DNA from: a virus
Strand: one strand, 5' to 3'
IMG/VR virus record: IMGVR_UViG_3300010401_000046
Coordinates: 1 to 44,971 of that record
DNA length: 44,971 nucleotides
In this document: positions 30,204-38,113 of the stretch, in pieces
Numbering within the stretch: the stretch's first letter is position 1
Layout: each line of letters begins with the position of its first letter
The notes under the pieces: model-generated
Told to the model about the DNA's origin: nothing
What the model saw: the letters and a program-made list of their open reading frames with translations, nothing else
Database searches by the model: none
Made by a program: the position numbers and the translations under genes

Positions 30204-30716
30204 TTATTTATTGCTACAGTTGTAGCAATTACAATTTGCAATTCCGGATACACCAGATAAACCAGATAAAGCAAATGTTCCTGAATGACCTTGACCGTAA
30301 TAATTTGAAATTCCGGATACGCTATCAAAACCAGACGCTCCTGAAACATCTCCCGGCTTATAGCTGTATAGCCATGACTCATCTTGTCCAGAAACGCCAC
30401 TTACTCCGATTGGACCGGTACCACAAGTACCCTGAATGTAACCAGATGCTCCTGAATTTCCGTACATAGTTTGACCCTGATAGCTTTTGAAAATCTCATC
30501 ATCTTTTTCAACAGCCATTGGATATCCCGGTTTCATTTCTATAATTCCCAAATAATCCAGAACTCCTGCCAATCTAACAATTTCTGCTACATTATCACTA
30601 TTAAGTTCTAGCGGAATTACAATAGAGGCTTCTGATGAATCCGACATGTGGGCATTGTAAGGGGATGTGTTGCGCAACTTTGCGCGAACGATAGTTGTTT
30701 TTTGAAGTGTAATCAT
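30204..30716 (-). CDS. Gly/Ser-rich collagen-like protein, possibly virion-associated
   Basis: The N-terminal ~80 residues look globular (TTIVRAKLRNTSPYNAHMSD, VAEIVRLAGVLDYLGIIEMK). The C-terminal ~85 residues carry irregular GxSG repeats (SGASGY, GVSGVSGQ, DVSGASGF, SGLSGVSG). The protein ends in CNCYNCSNK, a compact Cys cluster. The layout resembles phage decoration or fibre proteins with an extended repeat tail, but no homologue was recognised. Confidence 0.6.
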   Translation of the reverse strand: MITLQKTTIVRAKLRNTSPYNAHMSDSSEASIVIPLELNSDNVAEIVRLAGVLDYLGIIEMKPGYPMAVEKDDEIFKSYQGQTMYGNSGASGYIQGTCGTGPIGVSGVSGQDESWLYSYKPGDVSGASGFDSVSGISNYYGQGHSGTFALSGLSGVSGIANCNCYNCSNK

Positions 30717-30806
30717 AGTATGTTTTCTTTAATTGGACTGCGAACCATTCGACAGCCATCATGAAATACATACAATCAACTTCAAAAACGCTCAATCTTG
30801 TAAACC

Positions 30807-31502
30807 TTAAAACACTTCAGCAAGTTTAATTTTGCCGCATCGTTCACAAGTACATGTTTTTTGAACATGGTTTCTAACTTGCATCTTTATCCACTTTCTG
30901 TCCCCACAGGCTTTTAAGAACTTCAATGTTTCAGACACATCAATATCGTTTGCCCATTCACAATTTCTGGTCCAATTAGTCTTCTTCTTTGTGCTTTTAT
31001 CAAACCAATAGGTAGTTCCATCAGACTTTACAAATACAAGAACATCGTATTTTTTCCCCAATTCATTATTGGATTTTTTAAGATACGTTTTGAATTGACG
31101 CTCGGAATCACTTGCCTTTACTTGGACGCGCTTCCAAACATCATCGAGAATAAGAAGGTCATAACCTTTATGGCCTTCGGGCATGTGAACCGTTGAAACG
31201 TTCAACGTCTCCAATTTAAAAGCAACAAGAAACTCAGGAGCTTGAACACGATAGTGAATTCTTCTGATTTTCTTTTTGAGAAAAGGTCTTCCGCCTTGGC
31301 GATTTTCCTTTTCTGCTTTCATAGATGCTTGCCAATTTTCGTACTGTTCTGGCGTTAATTTGCATTTGAGCTTTGAGAAAAATGATGGGTCGAGACTTTT
31401 TAGTCTTCTAAATATTTCACGTCGCTTGATATTTTGTTCTTTTAGATTGCTGCCCAATAGCGGCACAATCTCCTCTAGCAAATTATCGACTTCGTTTTCC
31501 AT
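30807..31502 (-). CDS. Putative PD-(D/E)XK nuclease
   Basis: A 231-residue basic protein. The segment HKGYDLLILDDVWKRVQVKA has the spacing of a PD-(D/E)XK active site (D115, then QVK 127-129 as the ExK variant). This is the pattern of small homing or restriction-like endonucleases with a 'YDL(L/I).......VQVK' core. The C-terminus has CTCERCG, a possible zinc knuckle. A homing or host-DNA-degrading role would fit, but the catalytic Glu replaced by Gln leaves activity open. It lies among unrelated small genes. Confidence 0.5.
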   Translation of the reverse strand: MENEVDNLLEEIVPLLGSNLKEQNIKRREIFRRLKSLDPSFFSKLKCKLTPEQYENWQASMKAEKENRQGGRPFLKKKIRRIHYRVQAPEFLVAFKLETLNVSTVHMPEGHKGYDLLILDDVWKRVQVKASDSERQFKTYLKKSNNELGKKYDVLVFVKSDGTTYWFDKSTKKKTNWTRNCEWANDIDVSETLKFLKACGDRKWIKMQVRNHVQKTCTCERCGKIKLAEVF

Positions 31503-31525
31503 ATCACTTCAAACGTTCCATCTTT

Positions 31526-32155
31526 TTATTCGAGTCGCTCATGCTCATCACCTAAAAGAGGATGTGTAAGTCCACATATCAATGCACTCGAACTGGAAAT
31601 ACCATCAAGGACTCCGGACTGATAGGACTTCAACATATCCAAACTGGTAAACGACTTTTCCGTATCTTCGTCTTCTTCCTCAGAAATGAATTCGTCACTA
31701 TATGTATCATACATTTTATCAACGCTCTCTAATGAAAGAATAAGAGTATCAGCATCCAGTTTTTTTGATTTTTCTTGATGATGTTCTAATACATGTTGCA
31801 TTATGCTCTCTCCTAGTTCGTGTGCAAATCTATCAAGAGAGCTTGTGTCGTCATCAATAAATCCACCAGTAGCATCTACTATCTCAGTAGTACCCGATTC
31901 TATTAAGGTGCAATAAGACATATTATCTTCCTTAACAAAAGCCGATTGAAAATCTAAAGCACTTTGTTGAGTTGAGAACTGAAATTTTGCAATTTGGGTA
32001 GTATCTTTTCCTGACCCAACACTTGCCGTGGTAAGTAATGTGCCATTGAATTGTTTTGCTATATCCTTTACACGCTCATAATACAGCTCGACAAATTCAT
32101 CTTCACCAGTAAAGAATGCGGCATCTACATAAAATTCAACTTGGCCCATATCCAT
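31526..32155 (-). CDS. Hypothetical acidic protein (209 aa)
   Basis: The first ~100 residues are alpha/beta (VEFYVDAAFFTGEDEFVELY, QIAKFQFSTQQSALDFQSAF). The rest is acidic and helical, with a run EFISEEEDEDTEKSF. No Cys motif, signal or membrane segment. Not recognised. Adjacent small genes on the same strand flank it closely. Confidence 0.55.
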   Translation of the reverse strand: MDMGQVEFYVDAAFFTGEDEFVELYYERVKDIAKQFNGTLLTTASVGSGKDTTQIAKFQFSTQQSALDFQSAFVKEDNMSYCTLIESGTTEIVDATGGFIDDDTSSLDRFAHELGESIMQHVLEHHQEKSKKLDADTLILSLESVDKMYDTYSDEFISEEEDEDTEKSFTSLDMLKSYQSGVLDGISSSSALICGLTHPLLGDEHERLE

Positions 32156-32158
32156 TTT

Positions 32159-32332
32159 TCAAGTACACACTAAACTTTGAACTTCGACAGAAATCGGAAC
32201 AAATTCTGCGTCCACTGTCAATTTTGGTTTTCTTTTTGGAGTCTCATCTACTATGATTTCATAACTTTGCAAGTTCCGTGGTTTTTGCCAGTAAACATCA
32301 TCCAAAACTTCTTGTAATTGTTTTTGAGTCAT
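32159..32332 (-). CDS. Small hypothetical protein (57 aa)
   Basis: An ORF from ATG 32332 to TGA 32159, lying 3 bases before the next gene's start. The sequence is MTQKQLQEVLDDVYWQKPRN, then a central YEIIVDETPKRKPKLTVDAE and a hydrophobic end. It reads like a real small protein and its position in a tight minus-strand run supports it. Function unknown. Confidence 0.5.
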   Translation of the reverse strand: MTQKQLQEVLDDVYWQKPRNLQSYEIIVDETPKRKPKLTVDAEFVPISVEVQSLVCT

Positions 32333-32633
32333 GTTGTTTATAGATTATAAGACCAACGGCAACAGAGGCCGAAGTATCAGGATTTCGACTTTACCTGAAG
32401 TTCCATTAAAAGCGTGTTGCCACACATTGGTCGTTTCGATACTTACAACAAGGTGGGTATCGACCACCATCCTCAAAAACAACAGCAAATGTTAAACAAC
32501 TAGTCGCACGTGTTTAAACCATTCTGCTGTTCTCGATTCATCCATTTTTACCTGTTACGTGGAAATGGAACCACGTTCGGTATGTTTTACGATACCTGCG
32601 CAAATCTTACAACCACGACATCAAATGAGAAGT
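32333..32633 (-). other. 301-base non-coding stretch with several inverted repeats
   Basis: No supported gene lies here, although flanking genes are on the same strand and almost all other genes in this block abut. Inverted repeats include a GGTGG/CCACC hairpin with 7-nt loop (32451-32467), an overlapping CGATAC...GTATCG pair (near 32437 and 32457), CAGG...CCTG (near 32379) and ACGTGG/CCACGT with 8-nt loop (near 32557-32576). These overlap partly and could be alternative folds. It is a candidate regulatory leader or small RNA for the downstream genes. A 17-codon ORF is also present but unsupported. Confidence 0.35.
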
Positions 32634-32960
32634 TCAATTTGACCAATCAACAATCAAATATTCTTCTCCTACAATCGCCACAAGTTGACGCATGTGCCTT
32701 TCATATTCTGACCACGATTTTGATTTTGTAATGTGTTTCACATACTTCCACATTTTCCATTCTTGAACTCGTTTTTCACGATGTGTCATCTCTTTAACTG
32801 ACTTGTCGGAAGAAGGACAACAAGACCGTTTCAGGATTGAATAGAACCTAATAGCACGACGCATTATTTTTTGACGGTCTTCAATAGAAGCGTCTTCATA
32901 CTGCTTCTGGTCCCATCGAATGTAATATCGTATTGGGCTTGGTGTTGTGTCTTTAGCCAT
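32634..32960 (-). CDS. Hypothetical basic protein (108 aa)
   Basis: The start is the ATG at 32960 (MAKDTTPSPIRYYIRWDQKQ); an ATG six codons upstream is also in frame. The protein is strongly basic and helical: EDRQKIMRRAIRFYSILKRS, MTHREKRVQEWKMWKYVKHI, EYERHMRQLVAIV. It may bind nucleic acid. No family recognised. It is divergent from the methyltransferase-like gene. Confidence 0.55.
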   Translation of the reverse strand: MAKDTTPSPIRYYIRWDQKQYEDASIEDRQKIMRRAIRFYSILKRSCCPSSDKSVKEMTHREKRVQEWKMWKYVKHITKSKSWSEYERHMRQLVAIVGEEYLIVDWSN

Positions 32961-33180
32961 TGATTTTTTTCCATTCAAAAGTCACATTGGTAGTTTTCCC
33001 GTCAATGTACTGAGATGTTCTAACAAGATGTGTTCCGCTTATTTTTTCAATAAGCCACAGTATGACTTGAGAATGCCAATACAACCAGACATGGAAACGG
33101 AAATATTTGTCGCCTTTTTTTATTACCATAGATGTTTTAAACTATTCAAGTTTCAGAATGGTTCTGTCAGTAATTATAAT

Positions 33181-33729
33181 ATGGGACTAATCATTCTACC
33201 GCTGTTCAAAGCAGACATTTTTATAGAAACCGGCACTTATCGAGCGGAATCATTGCAGGTCGCAATTGATAGTGGTTTCTATTCTGAATTTCATTCTATA
33301 GATGTAGACGAAGAGTTGATTTCAAAGGCGCAAGCCAAATACGCCAAACAAGAAAACGTACACATTTACCTTGGAACATCTCCAGATATTCTCAGAGAGA
33401 TTCTACCAAATCTACTTAACAAAACCATTCTATTCTGGCTCGATGCACACTTTCAAGGAATATCGAAAACAGAATTGGATTTGAAATATGGAGAATGCCC
33501 ACTTTTGGAAGAGTTGAAGGTCATTAAAGAACTTGCACCACACTCTATTATCTTTATTGATGATGCTTTTATGTTCGGTGAATCGTTTTGGACCACAGCC
33601 CCTCACGCTCATCTCTTTAAGAGAGACCAATGGCCAACAATTAAAGAGATTGAAGACTCACTGCAAAGCACACACATCCTCAGTCTAAACGGAAACATCA
33701 TTTACTGTTTACCGAAATTTCAGCAGTAA
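33181..33729 (+). CDS. Class I SAM-dependent methyltransferase-like protein
   Basis: The product (182 aa from ATG 33181) has a motif I-like IFIETGTYRAESLQVAI and an acidic second strand HSIDVDEELISKA (the ribose-binding acid). Next come VHIYLGTSPDIL and ILFWLDAHF, then IIFIDDAFM. This is the usual order for class I methyltransferases, of the kind that modify glycans or small molecules; the substrate is unknown. The frame is open back to 32947 with possible ATGs at 33073 and 33091, but the upstream part is not protein-like. It is a lone plus-strand gene whose stop overlaps the convergent sigma gene by 10 bases. Confidence 0.65.
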   Translation: MGLIILPLFKADIFIETGTYRAESLQVAIDSGFYSEFHSIDVDEELISKAQAKYAKQENVHIYLGTSPDILREILPNLLNKTILFWLDAHFQGISKTELDLKYGECPLLEELKVIKELAPHSIIFIDDAFMFGESFWTTAPHAHLFKRDQWPTIKEIEDSLQSTHILSLNGNIIYCLPKFQQ

Positions 33730-34403
33730 TATAAATCTTTGATTGATGCGTATGAATCCTTCAATTGAGCGCGGTACTTTGTGATGTCCCTCGTATTCAG
33801 GTTAGAAAGGGCACGCAACATTATATAAAGATGCCTTTTCTTTGACAAGTCAATGTTATTTCTGGATTCCAGTATCTGTATGATATATTTGAGTAGTCTG
33901 TTTCTATCCTTTTTGTTTTGCAATCGAAACAGGAGAAAGTCAACAAACTCTTCGTCCATCTTTGTCAAATATGAATTATCGACTAGCACTGAGTTTTTTA
34001 GAAATTCTACCTCGATAAGTGTGAGAGTTTGAATGTTGTTCTTTTTATGTTCTTCGGTCTTATCAAATATTCGAACGTATTTTTTCTCTCGGTTGATAGC
34101 ACTCCACAAAAAGTTACGAGCGCAAGTATTGTAGTAAGAGAACGGCTTATCTCTTAAATCATACATCTGTATTGCCTCAATAAGATGTGACAAGCAGTCT
34201 TGCTTAACGTCCTCAATATTTGGAATTTGATTGAGTTTATAACCATCAACATAATGTTTAATCAACTTCAAGAAAGCAGGAATAACAATGTTGTTTAGTA
34301 GCTTTTCTTCCTTCGATAATTCAAGAATTTGTTGTGTGTTACCAGCCCATTTGTTTTTGAAATATGTAAGTGCTTCTTGAACCTCACTGCCAAAGTAAAT
34401 CAT
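33720..34403 (-). CDS. Putative T4 gp55-like late sigma factor
   Basis: A 227-residue basic/helical protein. The segment from NIVIPAFLKLIKHYVDGYKL through IEDVKQDCLSHLIEAIQMYD to KPFSYYNTCARNFLWSAINR resembles sigma region 2 as it appears in T4 gp55-type late sigma factors: 'D......L......YD....PF.Y........I.......'. There is no region 4, as expected for gp55. It would direct the host RNA polymerase to late promoters. The assignment rests on pattern only. It lies with accessory genes about 5 kb downstream of the capsid genes. Confidence 0.6.
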   Translation of the reverse strand: MIYFGSEVQEALTYFKNKWAGNTQQILELSKEEKLLNNIVIPAFLKLIKHYVDGYKLNQIPNIEDVKQDCLSHLIEAIQMYDLRDKPFSYYNTCARNFLWSAINREKKYVRIFDKTEEHKKNNIQTLTLIEVEFLKNSVLVDNSYLTKMDEEFVDFLLFRLQNKKDRNRLLKYIIQILESRNNIDLSKKRHLYIMLRALSNLNTRDITKYRAQLKDSYASIKDLYYC

Positions 34404-34409
34404 CTTGCA

Positions 34410-34682
34410 TTAATCTTTTTCTCTCATTTGCTTAAAATTAGCTTTGATACGCTCATCGGCTTCTTCTCTTATTTGTTTGAAATCAGCTATGATGAATTCT
34501 TTGTGCTCATCAAACCAAATCTGAGCCTCATCAACCAAATCACTTCTTAATTTGCTCTTGGTCACACATCCTTTACTATCAATCTCAACAACTTCGAATG
34601 GGAAAAGATTGGGTTTTGGACCGTGAGTTACAATCATAATATCTCCGATATCGTATGGCCAAATATATTTAAATACTGTCAT
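34410..34682 (-). CDS. Hypothetical protein (90 aa)
   Basis: The start is ATG 34682 (MTVFKYIWPYDIGDIMIVTH); a TTG at 34703 is the alternative. A beta N-terminal half (DIMIVTHGPKPNLFPFEVVE) is followed by a charged helical tail (EHKEFIIADFKQIREEADER, then a similar IKANFKQMREKD), in which FKQ(I/M)RE appears twice. No family recognised. Confidence 0.55.
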   Translation of the reverse strand: MTVFKYIWPYDIGDIMIVTHGPKPNLFPFEVVEIDSKGCVTKSKLRSDLVDEAQIWFDEHKEFIIADFKQIREEADERIKANFKQMREKD

Positions 34683-34733
34683 ACTATAATCCCATAGTTG
34701 CAAGATTCGAAAAATTCCTCTGTACTCATCATA

Positions 34734-35312
34734 TCAATAGGTTTTGCTGTCATCTGATTCTCTAAATTCAATATGTAGTTCTCTTAACATACCGACAAGC
34801 CAACGCATGTCCTTTTCCCATTCGTTGTCAACCGATTCAGCATGCAACAAATAACGAATGTGTATGTTCTCAAGTCGTTTCTTCTGAGCAGTGTTCATAG
34901 CTTGAACAATCTCAGAGTTCGATTTTTTAAGAGCAACAATTAAGGCATTAGTTATCAGTGCCGCTTCTTTTGAATCTCTGTCACTCCAAATTGAATTAAG
35001 TACGTTTTCTTGTTTTTTGTTAAGCCTAGAATATCCTAAAGGACTATAGCCATATCGCTCAAACCATTCGTTCGTTAGATATGCAAAAATTTCTTCGAAA
35101 TTTTCTTTTCTACCTATCTCTAAAAAGAGGCTCACATCTAGTTCTATCTCTCTTAAGTCTTTCTCGTTCCAAATTTCCACACTAAACCATTTACCATCAT
35201 GGCCTGATGTAGCCCAAAATTTTGTACCACAATGAGTACACTTGTTCTTTCCAGTATCAGCTTCGTAGCGCGTTTGCTGGTTGCATTTTCTGCATGTTGT
35301 ATCTCGTATCAT
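34734..35312 (-). CDS. Hypothetical protein with N-terminal zinc ribbon (192 aa)
   Basis: The N-terminus carries CRKCNQQTRYEADTGKNKCT then HCG, giving two CxxC pairs (a one-zinc ribbon). The remaining ~150 residues are helical and acidic with no known motif (for example EIGRKENFEEIFAYLTNEWF, KKLRNEWEKDM-type helices near the end). It may be an RNA- or protein-binding accessory factor. It overlaps the next gene by 4 bases. Confidence 0.6.
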   Translation of the reverse strand: MIRDTTCRKCNQQTRYEADTGKNKCTHCGTKFWATSGHDGKWFSVEIWNEKDLREIELDVSLFLEIGRKENFEEIFAYLTNEWFERYGYSPLGYSRLNKKQENVLNSIWSDRDSKEAALITNALIVALKKSNSEIVQAMNTAQKKRLENIHIRYLLHAESVDNEWEKDMRWLVGMLRELHIEFRESDDSKTY

Positions 35313-35797
35313 TTCTGTTTCATGATTTGTAAAAACGCCTCACTAACTGCTCCTGATAAATAATCCGACGTTCCAAAACCTATAGTTGGATGACAATGTT
35401 TACAATCACAATCTGGACCTGACATAATTGGTCCATCGTATATCTTGCAAACAAATCCATTAACTGGTTCTTCATAACCCTCATAATACCATGGTCCCTC
35501 GATTCGAACATACCATTTCTTTTCTTTGAAGTAGTCGAAGAGATAACGTTGAACTGCCCATATATCAGTTGTAAAACTTGGAGTGATACGGTCCCACACT
35601 TCCTCTTCTGAGGCTTGATGTGAAGCCGTCATATCATCACCATCTACAGTTTCACCATCATAAACCATGTGATATGCCATATCCCCATCAAAATACCTTC
35701 TACCACCAGAATCAAGAACCATGTCTTCTTCGACCTTGAATCCAAGAAACTTTGCTATCTCGATATTTTTAGCTTTGTTTTCTTCCCAGTTTGACAT
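35309..35797 (-). CDS. Phage ABA-sandwich (BC1872-like) protein
   Basis: This 162-residue protein shows the ABA order. A long N-terminal domain is followed by a PSFTTDIWAVQRYLFDYFKE helix, a strand pair (KWYVRIEGPW, FVCKIYDGPI), and finally SDYLSGAVSEAFLQIMKQK, the typical C-terminal helix. An inserted CDCKHCHP motif may bind a metal. Function unknown; related-looking proteins occur at 7991-8452 and 25784-26314. Confidence 0.65.
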   Translation of the reverse strand: MSNWEENKAKNIEIAKFLGFKVEEDMVLDSGGRRYFDGDMAYHMVYDGETVDGDDMTASHQASEEEVWDRITPSFTTDIWAVQRYLFDYFKEKKWYVRIEGPWYYEGYEEPVNGFVCKIYDGPIMSGPDCDCKHCHPTIGFGTSDYLSGAVSEAFLQIMKQK

Positions 35798-35801
35798 TGT
35801 T

Positions 35802-36380
35802 TTAAAGTCCTATATAATTTGGATGATAATTCGTATCGTCATGTTGAAAACATCTATGAGAACCTTTTATAATTTGTGAAGCCGTTCTTGTGCATTGGTG
35901 CGGTTTACTTCCACGCCTCGTTACTCTAGATTCGCATCTTCTTAACTTCTCGTATTTTGGATAACGATTTGTGTCCCTGTGTTGATAGCATCTATAAAAA
36001 CCATTTATAATTTGATTTGTTTTTGTCATGCATTGGCCAAACTCTGTTTTTTTTGAATTTGTTGAACGAATCTGTGTTCCGGCATCACACTGTTCATACG
36101 ATTTTTTATGCTTTGTGACGACTTCATCATGAAGAATATTTGGGTTGATTAAAGGAATTTTAATCGCAATTTCAAAGGCATTCCATTCATCAAGAAATTC
36201 TTGAATTTCATCAAGTCCTTTTGTAAGAGGAGTATTGAATGTGGAAATAAATCCATATCTACCATTATTCAATTGTGTAATTGTACCAAGAAGTTGACCA
36301 TTACTTTTGCCCATTACTCTCCACACATTTCTAACCTCTGCTTCATAACGTTCTATTTCGACATTCTTAGTTCTCTTCAT
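35802..36380 (-). CDS. Protein with two tandem Cys/His repeats (192 aa)
   Basis: The C-terminal ~90 residues are two copies of a ~40-residue Cys/His unit. Copy 1 runs CDAGTQIRSTN... QCMTKTNQIINGFYRCYQHR and DTNRYPKY; copy 2 runs CESRVTRRG... QCTRTASQIIKGSHRCFQHD and DTNYHPNY. Each has C, QC, RC and QH ligands, a plausible zinc-binding C-C-C-H unit. The N-terminal ~95 residues are helical and unrecognised. Repeats of this sort suggest nucleic-acid binding, but no family is known to me. Confidence 0.6.
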   Translation of the reverse strand: MKRTKNVEIERYEAEVRNVWRVMGKSNGQLLGTITQLNNGRYGFISTFNTPLTKGLDEIQEFLDEWNAFEIAIKIPLINPNILHDEVVTKHKKSYEQCDAGTQIRSTNSKKTEFGQCMTKTNQIINGFYRCYQHRDTNRYPKYEKLRRCESRVTRRGSKPHQCTRTASQIIKGSHRCFQHDDTNYHPNYIGL

Positions 36381-37057
36381 AATCTCTCTGACAATATTCT
36401 TTCAATCATGTCTTCAATTATTTTTTTGCCCCATCCTGCTCTATCGGTAGTTTCTTTTTTGTCTGAACCCAAATACATTATTTGGAGTCTACTTGTATTT
36501 CCCGGACAAAGAGCCTGTGCAATTTCTTTTGCTATTGTGCGAAGATTGTTTTCCTGTTCGGCTTGTTTTAATTCCGGGAATACACATTCCCAGTCTTGTT
36601 CTCTGTCACAATCATTTTCTACTGAACGAACATATTCAAACAAACCGTGTGGGTCAACCTCCAATTTATCATATCGACTCTCCCACACTTCTATTATCTC
36701 TCGCATATAGTTCATAGAACATGTGTGCTCTTCGTAATAAAATCTTTGATGTTCCTCTTCATCTTTGTCTTTGTCTCTAAACGCCATTCCTTTTACAACG
36801 AGATAGAGGTTATTGCGCCTCAACAACACTGCAATCGACCTCTTGCGTTCTGATTCTGGATGCTCGACAATAAATACGCGACCATCTTTAATCTCTCCAC
36901 TTATCTTTGTGCCACAAGAATTGCAATACCAAGGACCAAACGAAGTGTTCCTCATTATTAATAAATGTCTAACACCAAAGCCAGCTTCGTAATTCTCTTT
37001 ACATTTGGGACATTGAATATAGCTCTGTGTTCTTTCTGTAATTGGTACTTCAATCAT
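36377..37057 (-). CDS. Hypothetical zinc-ribbon protein (226 aa)
   Basis: The N-terminal ~55 residues hold YIQCPKCKENYEAGFGVRHL and WYCNSCGTKIS: two CxxC pairs forming a zinc ribbon. The middle includes RRNNLYLVVKGMAFRDKDKD and a YEEHTCSMNYMREIIEVWES segment; the C-terminal half is helical. No family recognised. It overlaps the downstream gene by 4 bases. Confidence 0.6.
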   Translation of the reverse strand: MIEVPITERTQSYIQCPKCKENYEAGFGVRHLLIMRNTSFGPWYCNSCGTKISGEIKDGRVFIVEHPESERKRSIAVLLRRNNLYLVVKGMAFRDKDKDEEEHQRFYYEEHTCSMNYMREIIEVWESRYDKLEVDPHGLFEYVRSVENDCDREQDWECVFPELKQAEQENNLRTIAKEIAQALCPGNTSRLQIMYLGSDKKETTDRAGWGKKIIEDMIERILSERL

Positions 37058-37059
37058 CT

Positions 37060-37200
37060 TTATCTTTTTCTAAGTCCAAACTGTTCATAACGCATTAAGA
37101 TGCCTCTACGCTTGCCATGAGGAGTAAGACACGGATAAACAAAGTAACAATCAAGGAATAACGTTATCTTCAATCCTATCCGTCTTATAATAATGTTCAT
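37060..37200 (-). CDS. Possible very small basic protein (46 aa)
   Basis: A short frame from ATG 37200 ends two bases before the next minus-strand gene. It has a hydrophobic strand (LKITLFLDCYFVYPCLTPHG) and a basic tail (KRRGILMRYEQFGLRKR). It is on the operon strand and well positioned, but short; a longer frame to 37371 is antisense to a better candidate. Confidence 0.3.
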   Translation of the reverse strand: MNIIIRRIGLKITLFLDCYFVYPCLTPHGKRRGILMRYEQFGLRKR

Positions 37201-37261
37201 GGGAGGTCGAAACCAATCCAGTATGATTTTGGTTCTCAGGATTCCAATAAAATTTAAAAAC

Positions 37262-37459
37262 ATGTTGCAAGCAAAACCATTCCAAATTATAGACGGGAAG
37301 TTTGAATGTCCACTCTGCTTTGAGTTATTGCCATTAGATTGCGATAAAGACCAAACGGTGTTTAGATTCAAGTGCTCTCAAAACGGAAACATATATCTTG
37401 TGAATAGAAACGGAAAGCCTATTTTTATATTATTGGCTCAGAAAAGTAAGACCACCTAA
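37262..37459 (+). CDS. Possible zinc-ribbon protein on the opposite strand (65 aa)
   Basis: The frame reads MLQAKPFQIIDGKFECPLCF, then FRFKCSQNGNIYLVNRNGKP. It has a CxxC pair, a third Cys and a beta-rich pattern like small zinc ribbons. The start could also be at 37193 or 37223. It is the only plus-strand candidate within this minus-strand block, and its end overlaps the GIY-YIG gene by 35 bases, so it may be a moron or an artefact. Confidence 0.4.
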   Translation: MLQAKPFQIIDGKFECPLCFELLPLDCDKDQTVFRFKCSQNGNIYLVNRNGKPIFILLAQKSKTT

Positions 37460-38111
37460 ATCCACCAGCAGAAAACCTCTTTCCTTTGCAACACTTTGTG
37501 ATTGAACTGTTGTCGATTCTAAGAGCTTCGAAAATTTCATACGTTGAGTTCCATTGCTTAATGACTTCTCCTGTGTTAAGGTCCAATTGAAGAATTGGTT
37601 TGTTTACATTAAACTTGTTGTTTTGTCCTATGAAGGCTTTGGTTTCTGCTGTATGTTGACGACCATAGAACGGATTTTTATCTCCGCTTAATGCTTTGCT
37701 TATTTGATTCTTGTGAAAATCTGAAAGATTTTTTCCGCGCTTTGAATCCGATATCTTCTTTCGAGTTTCTGCGGTTAAAACCTTGCCGCCACGACCTCCT
37801 CCATCACCATTTGTCAGTTCTTTAGAGCAGATGGTTCGAAACAATCGTACGTATTCTTTTTCAAGATTTTCGATTTCCATCTTAGTTTCTCCCCAGTCCA
37901 CAATTTCCATTTTTGGAATTATTCCTTGTTGAATGAGAGAACGAATCCATTTTTCCTTATGACTTCTGCCAAGCCAACACTCCTTCAAATGCGTTTTATA
38001 TCGTTCGGATGGGTCATTTGTGTATCCTACATAGCGCACAATCCATTCAGAATTTGATGGATGTTTGAAATTGACTGGTTCAAGAAGCGTGTATATCCAA
38101 AAACGGTTCAT
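37425..38111 (-). CDS. GIY-YIG homing endonuclease with NUMOD3 and NUMOD1
   Basis: This 228-residue protein starts with a GIY-YIG domain. WIYTLLEP and IVRYVGYTNDPSERYKTHL give the paired 'IY' and 'YVGYT' strands and the conserved Arg; a Glu follows in the ENLEKEYVRLF helix. NUMOD3 motifs come next (SDFHKNQISKALSGDKNPFY with GRQH), and a C-terminal NUMOD1 helix-turn-helix (PILQLDLNTGEVIKQWNSTY ... ITKCCKGKRFSAGGFRW). It is a free-standing, Seg-like homing enzyme that would nick or cut related phage DNA and spread itself. Confidence 0.92.
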   Translation of the reverse strand: MNRFWIYTLLEPVNFKHPSNSEWIVRYVGYTNDPSERYKTHLKECWLGRSHKEKWIRSLIQQGIIPKMEIVDWGETKMEIENLEKEYVRLFRTICSKELTNGDGGGRGGKVLTAETRKKISDSKRGKNLSDFHKNQISKALSGDKNPFYGRQHTAETKAFIGQNNKFNVNKPILQLDLNTGEVIKQWNSTYEIFEALRIDNSSITKCCKGKRFSAGGFRWSYFSEPII

Positions 38112-38113
38112 TA

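Noticed and set aside
33175-33180. TATAAT promoter for the methyltransferase-like gene
   Set aside because: It lies directly against the chosen ATG, leaving no leader, and no -35 element was seen.
37201-37371. Long minus-strand extension of the 46-aa ORF
   Set aside because: It is antisense to a more protein-like plus-strand frame and its sequence looks random.
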